Shown here piece after piece: positions 17,657-25,869 of a DNA stretch of 64,000 nucleotides. Source of the stretch: Streptomyces rishiriensis (GTDB taxonomy: Bacteria; Actinomycetota; Actinomycetes; Streptomycetales; Streptomycetaceae); the NCBI RefSeq assembly GCF_030815485.1, contig NZ_JAUSWV010000002.1:2790001-2854000 (forward strand), read 5' to 3'. The notes under the pieces were generated by a model that saw only the letters and a program-made list of their open reading frames with translations, did not search any database and was not told where the DNA came from. Both the position numbers and the translations under genes were made by a program. How positions within the stretch are numbered: the first letter of the stretch is position 1; each line of letters begins with the position of its first letter.

Positions 17657-18172
17657 ATGACCGAGGACGAGTTCGACGCTTTCTACGCGACCGCGTTCCC
17701 CCGGCTGACCGGACAGCTCTACGCCTTCACCGGAGACCACGGCGAGGCCCAGGACGTCGTCCAGGAAGCGTTCGTACGGGCCTGGGACCGGCGACAGCAC
17801 TTCCTGTCGGACAGCGCTCCCGAGGCGTGGATCCGCACGGTGGCCATGCGGTTGGCGGTGAGCCGCTGGCGGCGCACCAGGCGCTGGCTGGAACTCGTAC
17901 GGCGCACTCCGCCGCCCGACTCCGTTCCGGGACCGGGCCCCGAGCACACCGCGCTCGTGGCCGCCCTGCGCGAACTGTCCCAGGCTCAGCGGATGGCGAT
18001 CGTCCTGCACCATTTGTGCGACCTGAGTGTGGAGCAGGTAGCCTCCGAGACCGGCGCGCCCGTAGGGACGGTCAAGGCGAGGCTGTCCAGGGGCCGGGCG
18101 GAGCTGGCGAAGCGTCTTGCCGGGGACGAGGCCGACGGGCCGGTCCGGAAGGAGAGCCGCCGTGTCCGATGA
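17657..18172 (+). CDS. SigE-family ECF RNA polymerase sigma factor
   Basis: 171 residues with sigma-2 (FDAFYATAFPRLTGQLYAFTGDHGEAQDVVQEAFVRAW) and sigma-4 (LSQAQRMAIVLHHLCDLSVEQVASETGAPVGTVKARLSRGRAELA) regions in the standard spacing. It would direct polymerase to a small regulon, perhaps including its own promoter. ATG 17657 is chosen because the reading frame before it lacks sigma homology. The stop overlaps the next gene by 11 nt. The gene is divergent from the fused sigma factor across 254 bp that must hold both promoters. Confidence 0.85.
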   Translation: MTEDEFDAFYATAFPRLTGQLYAFTGDHGEAQDVVQEAFVRAWDRRQHFLSDSAPEAWIRTVAMRLAVSRWRRTRRWLELVRRTPPPDSVPGPGPEHTALVAALRELSQAQRMAIVLHHLCDLSVEQVASETGAPVGTVKARLSRGRAELAKRLAGDEADGPVRKESRRVR

Positions 18173-18932
18173 ACTGTCCGCCGCGCTCCGCGAGTTGGCC
18201 GACGCCCGGGCGACCGCTCCGGTCGTCGGCGGCCCCGCGACGCGTGCCCTGGCGATACGCCGCAGGCGCCGCCGTCGTGCCGCCGCGACCCTGGGCGCGG
18301 GGACCGCGGCTCTCGCGCTGCTGGGCCTGGCCCTGACCCTGCAACTCGGCGGGGGCCGGGATTACCCGGCCGGGCGCGGAACCTCCGCCGTGACCCCTTC
18401 GGGTTCCGCCCCGCTGTCGGCAGCCACCCCGGCGCCCGCCGCCGGCACGCTCGACCTGCCCGGGCGTGACCTCACGTTCGGGGGCCGGACGATGCCGATC
18501 CTCTCGACTCTCGACCTCTCGCCCGGGTTCACGAGCACCGCCCCGATGACGGTGGTCGCGAAGCCGGTCCGGATAGCGCTGGCCGTCGACGTGCTCTCCG
18601 AAGGCTCCACCGTGGTGAACGTGATGGATGTGGTCGAGTTGCGCGACGGGGAAGGCGGACCCCTCTACGTCGGCGCCTTCACCCCCGACATCAAGGCTTC
18701 GGGGGACTACGACGTCAGAGGCGGCGTGATCGCCCTCGGCGCCGAGGACGCACAGTGGTTCTACGCCCGGATCGGCCTCGGCGACACCATCGCGGTGACG
18801 GTCGGCACGGCGCCGGCCGCCACCCCTTCCGCCGCCGCCACCGCACCCGGCCACACGGCGTCCCCGCCCGACGAGGCAGACCTCGGGTCCCCCCTCCCCG
18901 CCTCGGCGCCCGTCGGGGCAGGAGCGGAGTAG
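18162..18932 (+). CDS. Single-pass membrane protein, probable partner of the SigE-like factor
   Basis: 256 residues from the GTG at 18162, with AAGGAG upstream. It has a short cytoplasmic N-terminus (SDELSAALRELADARATAP), a poly-Arg block, one membrane helix (about 41-60), and an extracytoplasmic domain ending in a Pro/Ala-rich tail. There is no recognisable enzyme motif and no zinc-binding anti-sigma (ZAS) motif. Position and 11-nt overlap imply it controls or senses for the sigma factor. Function otherwise unknown. Confidence 0.65.
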   Translation: MSDELSAALRELADARATAPVVGGPATRALAIRRRRRRRAAATLGAGTAALALLGLALTLQLGGGRDYPAGRGTSAVTPSGSAPLSAATPAPAAGTLDLPGRDLTFGGRTMPILSTLDLSPGFTSTAPMTVVAKPVRIALAVDVLSEGSTVVNVMDVVELRDGEGGPLYVGAFTPDIKASGDYDVRGGVIALGAEDAQWFYARIGLGDTIAVTVGTAPAATPSAAATAPGHTASPPDEADLGSPLPASAPVGAGAE

Positions 18933-19037
18933 GTCGGTTCGGGGCCTGCACGGCGGTTCGCCCCGGAGCCGGACAGACCTGTCGGGAGGGCGCGGGGCGG
19001 GACCACCGCTCCGCCACTGACGGGCCGGCTTTCCCAC

Positions 19038-19085
19038 CCGGCTCCGAGCCCGACTCGAAGCCCGGCTCGGAGCCCGGCTCGGAGC
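19038..19085. repeat. 12-bp tandem repeat, four copies
   Basis: Units CCGGCTCCGAGC, CCGACTCGAAGC and two copies of CCGGCTCGGAGC are directly adjacent, in the gap before the LacI gene. Confidence 0.8.
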
Positions 19086-19160
19086 CCCTCCGCGCGCCCC
19101 TCGCACGCTGTGCGCTGCTGCGATCCCCGGGCGATCCAGGGTTTCGGTTGACGGCCGTTC

Positions 19161-19176
19161 TGGTGACCGCTCACCA
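19161..19176. promoter_or_regulatory. Candidate LacI-type autoregulatory operator
   Basis: TGGTGACCGCTCACCA is palindromic at seven of eight pairs with a central CG. It ends 7 bp before the LacI-family ATG and follows a TTGACG at 19148-19153. It is unlike the palindromes at the GH5 gene, so a different regulator probably acts there. Confidence 0.55.
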
Positions 19177-19183
19177 TCGCGAC

Positions 19184-20263
19184 ATGGATGTGACCGGTCA
19201 GACGCCCCCCGACGGCCCCGCGGATCCCGCGCCGGAACCGCGCAAGGCCGCCAGTATCCGGGACGTCGCGCACGTCGCCGGCGTCTCGTACCAGACCGTT
19301 TCGAGGGTCATCAACAGCCACCCGAACGTCCGCGAGGAGACCCGCGGCCGGGTGGAGGCGGCCATCGAAACGCTGGGATTCCGGCGCAATGCCACCGCGT
19401 TCGCGCTGGCCAGCGGCGTCACCCGGTCGGTCACCGTACTGACGTCGAACACCACTCTCTACGGCTACGCGGCCACCCTCCAGGGCCTGGAGGAAGCGGC
19501 CCGCGCGGCGGGCTACGCGCTGGGCGTGAAGCTGCTGACGCCCGAGGACGACCTGGACCGCACCGTCTCCGCGGCCGCGGCGACGGGCGGCGGACTGATG
19601 GTCATCGGCTTCGACCGGCTCGCCGCTTCGGCTCTGGACCGGGTCCCGGAGAACGTGCCCTGTGCGGCGGTCGTCGAAGCGCCCTCCCACGGCCGGACCC
19701 CGCCCCGTCCGGCCGTGTGGGCCGACGACCGCGAGGCGGCCCGCGCCGCCACCGCGCACCTGCTCGAGCTCGGACACCCGACCGTGCACTACGTGGCGAT
19801 CCCGACGTCGGTGGACACCCGGCACTCGGAAGGGCCACGTGCGCAGGGCTGGCGGGGCGCTCTGGAAGCGGCCGGCGTCACCCCGCCCGAGCCGCACGGA
19901 GGCAGGGGCTGGGACGCGCGATTCGGCTACGACGAGGGACGGCGACTCGCCCGCGACCCCGGCGTCACGGCGATCCTGTGCGGCAACGACGACCTGGCGC
20001 TGGGCGTGCTGCGTGCCCTCCACCACGCCGGGCGGCCGGTGCCCGGGGATGTCAGCGTCATCGGCTTCGACGACGCCCCGCACGCGGGGTTCGTCACCCC
20101 GTCCCTCACCACCGTCCGGATGGACTTCCAGGGCCTGGGCCGCGACGCCTTCGCCCTCCTGCGCGGCCAGTTGGAGAACGACCACCGGCCCCTCGCACCG
20201 ACGTTCGCCGCCCCGGACCTGATCCTCCGCGAAAGCACCCGCGGCCACGCGCCCCGTCAGTAG
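19184..20263 (+). CDS. LacI/GalR-family transcriptional regulator
   Basis: 359 residues. The N-terminal helix-turn-helix is clear: SIRDVAHVAGVSYQTVSRVINSHPNVREETRGRVEAAIETLGFRRN contains the recognition helix YQTVSRVIN and the hinge. It is followed by a periplasmic-binding-protein-like sugar domain with FDRLAAS, LCGNDDLALGVLRAL and VSVIGFDDAPHAGFVTPSLTTVRMD. It probably represses sugar-use genes and is released by a sugar effector that cannot be named. ATG 19184 lies just after a LacI-like palindrome, which fits autoregulation. No sugar transporter is adjacent; the nearest carbohydrate gene is the xylulokinase 4 kb away. Confidence 0.9.
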   Translation: MDVTGQTPPDGPADPAPEPRKAASIRDVAHVAGVSYQTVSRVINSHPNVREETRGRVEAAIETLGFRRNATAFALASGVTRSVTVLTSNTTLYGYAATLQGLEEAARAAGYALGVKLLTPEDDLDRTVSAAAATGGGLMVIGFDRLAASALDRVPENVPCAAVVEAPSHGRTPPRPAVWADDREAARAATAHLLELGHPTVHYVAIPTSVDTRHSEGPRAQGWRGALEAAGVTPPEPHGGRGWDARFGYDEGRRLARDPGVTAILCGNDDLALGVLRALHHAGRPVPGDVSVIGFDDAPHAGFVTPSLTTVRMDFQGLGRDAFALLRGQLENDHRPLAPTFAAPDLILRESTRGHAPRQ

Positions 20264-20272
20264 ATTTCCGCC

Positions 20273-20782
20273 ATGAGCGACGACGAGGAGTACCTGGAGA
20301 AGAGCCCGGCCGCCGCGCGGATGGGAAAGGCCGCGGAGTACCTGGTCGCGGCCTCCTGCATCCTCGCCACGCGCGGTGAGTTGAACGTCTCCACCTCGCT
20401 CGTGGACGACGAGGGCGTCGACCTCGTCTTCCACCGGCGCGGGAGTTCCACGACGCTGGCCGTACAGGTGAAGGCCCGGATGTCCACGGGAACGCAGGTC
20501 CGGCAGGGCAAGCTGATGGCGTCCGTGCGGTCACAGACGTTCCAGCCGCGTTCCGACCTGGACATGCTGTTCGTCGCCGTGGACGTCGAGCGCGGGGCGG
20601 TCATGACGGCCTGGCTGATACCGAGCGCCACCTTCGAAGCGATGGTGACCGAGCCCGACAGCAGGGGGCGCTACCGGTTCTCCGCTTCCATGAAGCCGGA
20701 CTCCAAGGACCGCTGGACCCCGTTCCGGCTGACAGCCGCCGGGCTTCCCCGGCGCATCCTCGACCGGCTCGCCGACGTGTGA
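20273..20782 (+). CDS. DUF4365-like protein with PD-(D/E)XK nuclease-fold signature
   Basis: 169 residues, starting 9 bp after the LacI gene. The layout fits a restriction-endonuclease fold: Glu22 in the first helix (GKAAEYLVAASCILA), Asp50 after strand two (DDEGVDLVF), and QVK at 65-67 on the next strand (TLAVQVKARM), matching the D-(E/Q)xK core. Proteins of this type occur alone in many genomes and are often labelled DUF4365; the activity is undetermined. It has no partner methyltransferase or helicase nearby, so a restriction system is not supported. Confidence 0.6.
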   Translation: MSDDEEYLEKSPAAARMGKAAEYLVAASCILATRGELNVSTSLVDDEGVDLVFHRRGSSTTLAVQVKARMSTGTQVRQGKLMASVRSQTFQPRSDLDMLFVAVDVERGAVMTAWLIPSATFEAMVTEPDSRGRYRFSASMKPDSKDRWTPFRLTAAGLPRRILDRLADV

Positions 20783-20838
20783 GCACCTCGGCCCACCGCG
20801 CCGACCGCGTGCGCGGCGCCCGGACCCCCAGGCGGGAT

Positions 20839-20854
20839 TGAGTACGCGTACTCA
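20839..20854. promoter_or_regulatory. Perfect 16-bp palindrome before the SCO4225-like gene
   Basis: TGAGTACGCGTACTCA is fully self-complementary and sits 66 bp before the ATG at 20920. It is a likely repressor or activator site in the promoter; the protein is unknown. Confidence 0.55.
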
Positions 20855-20919
20855 CCCCCGCACGCGCGCCCTGAACCATCGTGGAGTCCAACGCCCCGGA
20901 CCGACCCGAAGGATTCACG

Positions 20920-21645
20920 ATGACCGATGCCCCGCGCTCCCACGGCCTCGCGCACCCGCGCCGCCTCCTCGCGCTCGCGACGGGCAACTGGCCGGCCCGG
21001 GGCTATCTCGCTGTCGTCGCCGCCGGTGCCGCGGCCACGTTCCTGTTCCCGGAGAGCGGCTTCGCCACAGACCCCCTGCTGCTCACCGCGCCCCTCTCCT
21101 TCCTGGGGGTGGTCCTCCCCTTCGGTCCCGGCACCGAGGGCGGCGGGGCGGTCGAGGTGCTCGCCGTCGGCTTCTGGGCCGGCTGGCTCCTGCTGTGCGC
21201 CCTCGTGAACGCCGCCGTGCTCGGCGCCCTCGTCGCGAAGTCCACGGCCGCCCGGCCGTCCGGCGGCCACGCGCCCCTCCCCCGTGTCCCGGCGCCCGCC
21301 GAGCGCCCCCGGCCGAGGAGCGTTCAGGCCCTGCTGGCGCCCGCGGTGGACAACTGGCTCGCGCGCGCTTACCTCGTCGTGGTCGCGGCGGCGGTCGGGT
21401 TCTTCCTCATCGCCGCGTACGTGCTGCCCGACCCGGGGTTCGCCGGGATCTGGCCGCTCATGGCCACGGCACCGATCAGCATGCTCGCCCTGCTGCTGTC
21501 GACACCCGCGGAATACTCCTCGCTGAGCTGGCTGAGCCCGTTGGTCTTCGCCACCGGGACGGCCCTGGCCGCTCTGTTCAACGCCGTGCTGCTGGGCCGG
21601 CTCGCTCACCGGCTACGGGTGCGGGAACCGCGTACGGCCGTCTGA
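20920..21645 (+). CDS. SCO4225-like membrane protein with internal duplication
   Basis: 241 residues, ATG 20920 with AAGGA upstream; the longer frame from 20881 lacks a ribosome site. Two homologous halves of about 85 residues each begin with an NWxAR-Y motif (NWPARGYLAVVAAG and NWLARAYLVVVAAA). Each continues with a FPESGFATD / LPDPGFAGI loop and two or three membrane helices. A proline-rich linker joins them. I recall this as the SCO4225 family, function unknown. It is monocistronic. Confidence 0.65.
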   Translation: MTDAPRSHGLAHPRRLLALATGNWPARGYLAVVAAGAAATFLFPESGFATDPLLLTAPLSFLGVVLPFGPGTEGGGAVEVLAVGFWAGWLLLCALVNAAVLGALVAKSTAARPSGGHAPLPRVPAPAERPRPRSVQALLAPAVDNWLARAYLVVVAAAVGFFLIAAYVLPDPGFAGIWPLMATAPISMLALLLSTPAEYSSLSWLSPLVFATGTALAALFNAVLLGRLAHRLRVREPRTAV

Positions 21646-22181
21646 GCCCGGCGCCTCGGGATCCTCGCCCCGGTCGGTGTCGGGCAGGGGGCTGACCGTG
21701 AGGATCCGCTGTGCGCGTCCGACCGGGCCGTCGACGTCGTGCGGGGCCGATGCCCGTCAGGCCCCGGCCCGTGGGGCGGAACGGGACCGCGGTGTCCGGG
21801 CCGGTCCAGTGGCCCTCCGCCCGGCGGTGGAGGCGGGCGCCGGGTCGACGCGGAGAAGTCCCGCGCAGGCCCGGGTCCGCTGCGTGATGCGCTGACATAG
21901 CGTCACCCGATCAGCTCTGCCGGGCTGCGGCCGGTCGGCTCCGCTGTGAGGATTCGGTGCCAGGGGCCTGCGCCCGCCGACGCGGCACGGTCCGATCCCA
22001 CTGAGCGCGCGCCGGGCGGGAACGGGCCGATCGACGTCGAGGCCGAAAGCCGAAAGCCGGGCCATGGTCGTCCGGAGACGGCCCGCCCGGACAACCGGTG
22101 CACCGGCACCCCCTCGCTTGGCCGACCGGTCCGCCCGTCCGCGGGCGGCGGACGGCCCCGACCCCCAGGAGCGCTGATCCG
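21646..22181. other. Gene-free stretch with two diverged similar segments
   Basis: No coding frame looks real on either strand. Segments starting near 21697 and 21946 resemble one another (GTGAGGAT...CGGTG/CTGTG and GCCG-TCGACGTCG), as if an old duplication had decayed. The final 40 bp hold the ribosome site AGGAG for the next gene. Confidence 0.4.
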
Positions 22182-22826
22182 ATGATCGTCGACCTGGTGG
22201 TGATCGGTACGGCCATCACCCTGGGGCCCCTGCACAACAGCGCCTTCATCCTGCTGCTCTTCTCGCGGCGCGGTGTCCGCCAGGGCCTGGCCTTCCTGTT
22301 GTCGTGGCTGGCCAACCTGATCACGGTGATCGCCTGTGTGGCGCTGCTGACCGGCGGTCGGCCACCGGCCCGGCACAGCGCGCCGTCGACCGCCGTGATC
22401 GTCGCGAAACTCGCCATCGGCCTGGCACTGGTGCTCTACAGCGCGTACCGGCACCGCCGGCCACCCCGCCCGCACGGCCCGCCCCGCTGGGCCGCCCGGA
22501 TCGACAACGCCACCCCGGTCACGGCAGCCGGCCTGGCATGGCTGCTGCAACCGTGGGCCCTGGTCGGCGCCGGCGCCGCGACCGCCGTCGACGCGAACCT
22601 CTCCCACCTCGCCGGCTGGCTCGCGCTGACCGGCTACTGCTTCCTGGCGACGCTCAGCCTCATCGTCATGGAGATGTACGTGGTCCGGGCGCCCGCGGCA
22701 GCGAACGCCCGGCTGAACGCCCTGCGGAGCGGGCTGGAGCAGCACCAGGAACAACTGATCGTCGCGCTCTCCCTGCTCCTCGGCCTGTGGCTGACCGGCC
22801 GGAGCATCGCGGAGCTGGTCACCTGA
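22182..22826 (+). CDS. GAP-family (Sap/LysE-like) membrane transport protein
   Basis: 214 residues with six hydrophobic segments. It begins MIVDLVVIGTAITLGPLHNSAFILLLFSRRGVRQGLAFLLSWL, the pattern of the GAP family (Peptidoglycolipid Addressing Protein; Sap/SfLAP). This family is related to LysE exporters and implicated in mycobacteria in moving glycolipids to the surface. A histidine/arginine loop separates segments three and four. CAGGAG precedes ATG 22182. The substrate in Streptomyces is unknown. Confidence 0.75.
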   Translation: MIVDLVVIGTAITLGPLHNSAFILLLFSRRGVRQGLAFLLSWLANLITVIACVALLTGGRPPARHSAPSTAVIVAKLAIGLALVLYSAYRHRRPPRPHGPPRWAARIDNATPVTAAGLAWLLQPWALVGAGAATAVDANLSHLAGWLALTGYCFLATLSLIVMEMYVVRAPAAANARLNALRSGLEQHQEQLIVALSLLLGLWLTGRSIAELVT

Positions 22827-23380
22827 CACGCGTCGCCCTGCCGAGTGCCGAGGCGCCCCTTTCCGCGTCCCCGGACGCCGGGACCGCCCCCGAGGGAAAG
22901 AGCCGGGGGCAGGCCGGACGTTCCAGGCTTCCTCCCGGGCAGCGGCCTCGGCGTAGTCGGAGAAGTCCCGCGGCGCGCGGCCCGGCGAACGCTGAACGCC
23001 GTCACCCGTCGAGGCCGTCGGCGATCCGGTCCACCTGGTCGGGGCTGACAGCCAGGACTGAGTGGGGCAAGGCCACCGGCTCGGACGTACTCGCACAGGC
23101 CGGCTACCCGGACGTCGTCCTCCGTGGCCTCCCCGGCGCGGGGCGCTGATCGCCGGCGCTCGGCGGAGCCGGTGCGCACTGAGGCTCGACGGGACCACCG
23201 GCACAGCGGCCGACCACGCCGCGGGTGGCAGTCCGTACCGCGCGATGAGCACGTGGGACACCGGATCGGCTCGAAGAGGCCGACGGCCCGGACACGACTG
23301 CGCCGTCCCGGCCGTTGTACGAAGGTGAGGCCCCGACACCCAAGAAATGAACGTTTCCGCAGGTCGGACCGCATTGAAGG
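22827..23380. other. Gene-free stretch; possible decayed gene on minus strand
   Basis: No intact gene. On the minus strand, about 23145 down to 22985, one frame reads VRVAGLCEYVRAGG and a neighbouring frame continues LPHSVLAVSPDQVDRIADGLDG to a stop. This looks like the tail of a frameshifted protein, but no family is recognised. Confidence 0.3.
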
Positions 23381-23454
23381 TGGGGCGGGTGGGACTCGAA
23401 CCCACGGCCGACGGATTATGAGTCCGCTGCTCTAACCGGCTGAGCTACCGCCCC
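23381..23454 (-). tRNA. tRNA with CAU anticodon (Met elongator or Ile2)
   Basis: A complete cloverleaf on the minus strand: acceptor GGGGCGG/CCGCCCC, D-arm GCTC/GAGC, anticodon loop CTCATAA, T-loop TTCGAAC, discriminator A, CCA not encoded. CAU can be elongator Met or lysidine-modified Ile; the sequence does not decide it for me. It is not the initiator, as acceptor pair 1-72 is formed. Confidence 0.85.
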
Positions 23455-23589
23455 ATAGCGGCGTGTCGCGTACATGTGTGCGCGCCGTCTGCCGCAGCAT
23501 AGCCGCTCATACGATCTCACGCTTCGGCTGGTCGACCTTGCACGACCATGAGGACAGTGCCCCTGGCCTGCACGCTTCCCGCCGACATG

Positions 23590-23612
23590 AAAAAGGACCC
23601 CCATGGGGTCCT
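23590..23612 (-). terminator. Rho-independent terminator of the tRNA-Asn pair
   Basis: Read on the minus strand, stem GGACCCC / GGGGTCC is followed by TTTTT. A U-tract terminator is unusual in this GC-rich genome. It lies 12 bp after the second tRNA-Asn gene. Confidence 0.85.
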
Positions 23613-23623
23613 CGATCACGATG

Positions 23624-23696
23624 CTCCCCCGACTGGACTCGAACCAGTAACCTGCCGGTTAACAGCCGGCTGCTCTGCCAATTGAGCTACAGGGGA
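23624..23696 (-). tRNA. tRNA-Asn (GUU), promoter-distal copy
   Basis: A 73-nt cloverleaf on the minus strand: acceptor TCCCCTG/CGGGGGA with one G-U, anticodon loop CTGTTAA (GUU), T-loop TTCGAGT, discriminator G. It is identical to the neighbouring copy, 5 bp away. Confidence 0.95.
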
Positions 23697-23701
23697 CCGA
23701 G

Positions 23702-23774
23702 CTCCCCCGACTGGACTCGAACCAGTAACCTGCCGGTTAACAGCCGGCTGCTCTGCCAATTGAGCTACAGGGGA
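23702..23774 (-). tRNA. tRNA-Asn (GUU), promoter-proximal copy
   Basis: The same 73-nt sequence as the gene at 23624-23696, in tandem on the minus strand with a 5-nt spacer. The pair must be one transcript cut by tRNA-processing nucleases. Confidence 0.95.
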
Positions 23775-23935
23775 ATGCCTCGTTCTGCATCGAACGTACT
23801 CACCTGGGTATTCGCCAGGGGGCGCTCGCTCGCTGCGACACATACATTAGCGCAAGCAGGGGGGTGCTCCGCCAATCGGTTCCCCCCGGCGCCCATGTCG
23901 TGTGCCAGGGACTACGCAAGGAGAGGATGGCCGCC

Positions 23936-24241
23936 ATGCGCTACAAGCTCACGTTCGTCGTCGGGCTGGCTCTGGGTTACGTACTGGGCACGCGTGCCGG
24001 GCGCGAGCGCTACGAGCAGTTGAAGAAGTCCGCGCGGCAGGTCGCCCAGAACCCCGCCGTGCGCAACACCGCCGAGACCGCCGCCCAGCAGGGCCGCCAG
24101 TACGCGGGCAAGGCGTACCACGCGGTCAGCGACAAGGTCGGTGACCGCGTGCCCGAGTCGGTGGCGGGCCGGGTGCGGTCCCTGCGTGACCGCAACAGCA
24201 ACGGCACAGGCGCGGACGACTGGGGCACCAGCAACACCTAG
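23936..24241 (+). CDS. YtxH-domain small membrane-anchored protein
   Basis: 101 residues. MRYKLTFVVGLALGYVLGTRAGRERYEQLKKSARQVAQNP has the N-terminal glycine-rich membrane helix and GTRAGRERYEQL signature of YtxH/gas-vesicle-GvpP-like proteins. It is followed by an amphipathic helix and a polar tail. AAGGAG at 23918 suits the ATG at 23936 better than the one at 23927. Relatives are stress-associated, but the function is unknown. Confidence 0.75.
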   Translation: MRYKLTFVVGLALGYVLGTRAGRERYEQLKKSARQVAQNPAVRNTAETAAQQGRQYAGKAYHAVSDKVGDRVPESVAGRVRSLRDRNSNGTGADDWGTSNT

Positions 24242-24251
24242 CGGCGCCTTC

Positions 24252-24282
24252 GCGGCGCCGGGAAGAGGCGTCCCGGCGCCGC
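24252..24282 (+). terminator. Hairpin after the YtxH gene
   Basis: GCGGCGCCGGGA pairs perfectly with TCCCGGCGCCGC around a 7-nt loop, 10 bp after the stop. Confidence 0.75.
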
Positions 24283-24411
24283 GGGGATGTGACATATGCG
24301 GCTCGCTCGCGAGGGCCCGACCAGGGACAACGCCCCGTACTCGGCAGGAGCGGGGCGCCCTCGCGGCGTCCGCGGCCCAACCAGAGCGGCGCGTGCGGCA
24401 GAATTTTCGCC

Positions 24412-25869
24412 ATGGGGATAGTCGCCGGGTTGGACAGTTCACCCGATTTCACTCGAATCGTCGTCTGCGACGCGGACACCGGAGCCGTGCTCCGGCAGGG
24501 GTATGCGCCGCATCCGATGGAAGGCGCGGAGAGTGCGGGAGGGCGGCCCTCCGACGTGGATCCGCAGGCCTGGCTGCTGTCCCTCGGCGAGGCCGCGGGC
24601 GGCGGGCTGCTCGAGGGCGTGCAGGCCATCGGCGTTTCCTCGCAGCAGAACGCCGTCGTGCCGCTGGACTCGCAGGGCAACACCGTGCGGCCGGCGATGG
24701 TCGGCGGGGACAAGCGGGCGCAGGTCGCGGCGGCCGATCTGATCGACGCGGTCGGCGGCCGCGAGGCGTGGGCCCAGGCGGTGGGATGCGTCCCGCAGGC
24801 CGCCCAGCCGGTCACCAAGCTGCGCTGGCTGGCCAAGAACGAACCCGACGCCGCCGCCCGTACCGCCGTTCTGCTCCAGGCGCACGACTGGCTGGTGTGG
24901 CAGCTCCTCGGGCGGCCCGTGCGAAGGACCACCGACCGCGGCGGGGCCTCCGGGACCGGGTACTGGTCCGCCGCCACCGGCGCTTATCGGCCGGATCTCG
25001 TGGAGCTGGCGCTCGGTCACCAGGCGATGCTTCCCGAGGTGATCGGGCCGTCCGACGCGGCAGGTACGACGCCGGAAGGGCTGCTGATCTCCGCCGGGAC
25101 CGGCGAGACCATGGCCGCGGCCCTGGGACTCGGAATCGGACACGGGGACGCCGTCGTCTCCCTGGGCGCCTCCGGGTCCGTGATGGCGGTGCACCACGAG
25201 GCGCTCGTCGACCAGAGCGGGATGATCACCTCGCTGGCCGACGCGACGGGCATGCACCTGCCGGTCGTCACCACCCTGAACGCCGTACGGACCCTGCGCG
25301 GGGCCGCCGAGCTGATCGGGGCGCCCGATCTGGAGGCGCTGTCCGATCTGGCGATGAAGTCGACGCCCGGGTCGCACGGGCTGGTCATGCTGCCCTACCT
25401 GGAGGGCGAGCGGACGCCGAACCTGCCCCACACGGCCGGGACGCTGGCGGGCCTGCGCCGCGAGTCGATGAAGCCCGAGCACTTCGCGCGGGCCGCCTTC
25501 GAGGGCATGCTGTGCGGGCTCGCCGACGCGCTCGACGTGCTGCGCGGCCGGGGCGTGGACGTGCGGCGCATCTTCCTGCTGGGGGCGGCCGCCGAGCTGT
25601 CGGCCGTACAGGCGGCCGCGCCCGCGCTGTTCGGCGCGCAGGTGGTCGTACCGCAGCCCGCGGACTACGCGGCGATCGGGGCGGCCCGGCAGGCCGCCTG
25701 GGCGCTCGGGGCGTCGCAGGGCACCCTCGACCCGCGGACCCCTCCGGCCTGGCAGGGGGCGGCCGCGCAGGTCCTGGATCCGGGCGAGGAGCTGGCCGTC
25801 GGGCAGGCGGTGCGGCAGCAGTACGTGTCGGTGCGGGAGCAGACCCATCCGGGAGCGTTCCGCGGATAG
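24412..25869 (+). CDS. xylB: Xylulokinase-like FGGY-family carbohydrate kinase
   Basis: 485 residues. FGGY kinases transfer phosphate from ATP to a sugar; this one looks like xylulokinase, feeding D-xylulose 5-phosphate into the pentose phosphate pathway. Visible are the phosphate-1 motif (IVAGLDSSPDFTRIVVCDADTG), the QQN motif (GVSSQQNAVVPLD), the substrate-binding HDWLVWQLLGR and TDRGGASGTGYW, and the C-terminal PYLEGERTPNLPHTAG typical of XylB. The ATG at 24412 starts the conserved domain. No xylose isomerase or transporter gene is adjacent, so the pathway role is inferred from the family only. Confidence 0.85.
   Translation: MGIVAGLDSSPDFTRIVVCDADTGAVLRQGYAPHPMEGAESAGGRPSDVDPQAWLLSLGEAAGGGLLEGVQAIGVSSQQNAVVPLDSQGNTVRPAMVGGDKRAQVAAADLIDAVGGREAWAQAVGCVPQAAQPVTKLRWLAKNEPDAAARTAVLLQAHDWLVWQLLGRPVRRTTDRGGASGTGYWSAATGAYRPDLVELALGHQAMLPEVIGPSDAAGTTPEGLLISAGTGETMAAALGLGIGHGDAVVSLGASGSVMAVHHEALVDQSGMITSLADATGMHLPVVTTLNAVRTLRGAAELIGAPDLEALSDLAMKSTPGSHGLVMLPYLEGERTPNLPHTAGTLAGLRRESMKPEHFARAAFEGMLCGLADALDVLRGRGVDVRRIFLLGAAAELSAVQAAAPALFGAQVVVPQPADYAAIGAARQAAWALGASQGTLDPRTPPAWQGAAAQVLDPGEELAVGQAVRQQYVSVREQTHPGAFRG

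Noticed and set aside
20273..20782. Restriction-modification or defence island
   Set aside because: Only a lone nuclease-fold protein; no methyltransferase, helicase or other defence gene nearby.
21578..21898. ORF on minus strand at 21.6-21.9 kb as a small gene
   Set aside because: Arg/Gly/Pro-rich with no conserved pattern or ribosome site, and it overlaps the end of the SCO4225-like gene.
23590..23900. Integration site of a mobile element at the tRNA genes
   Set aside because: No integrase, excisionase or partial tRNA copy is seen in the window.
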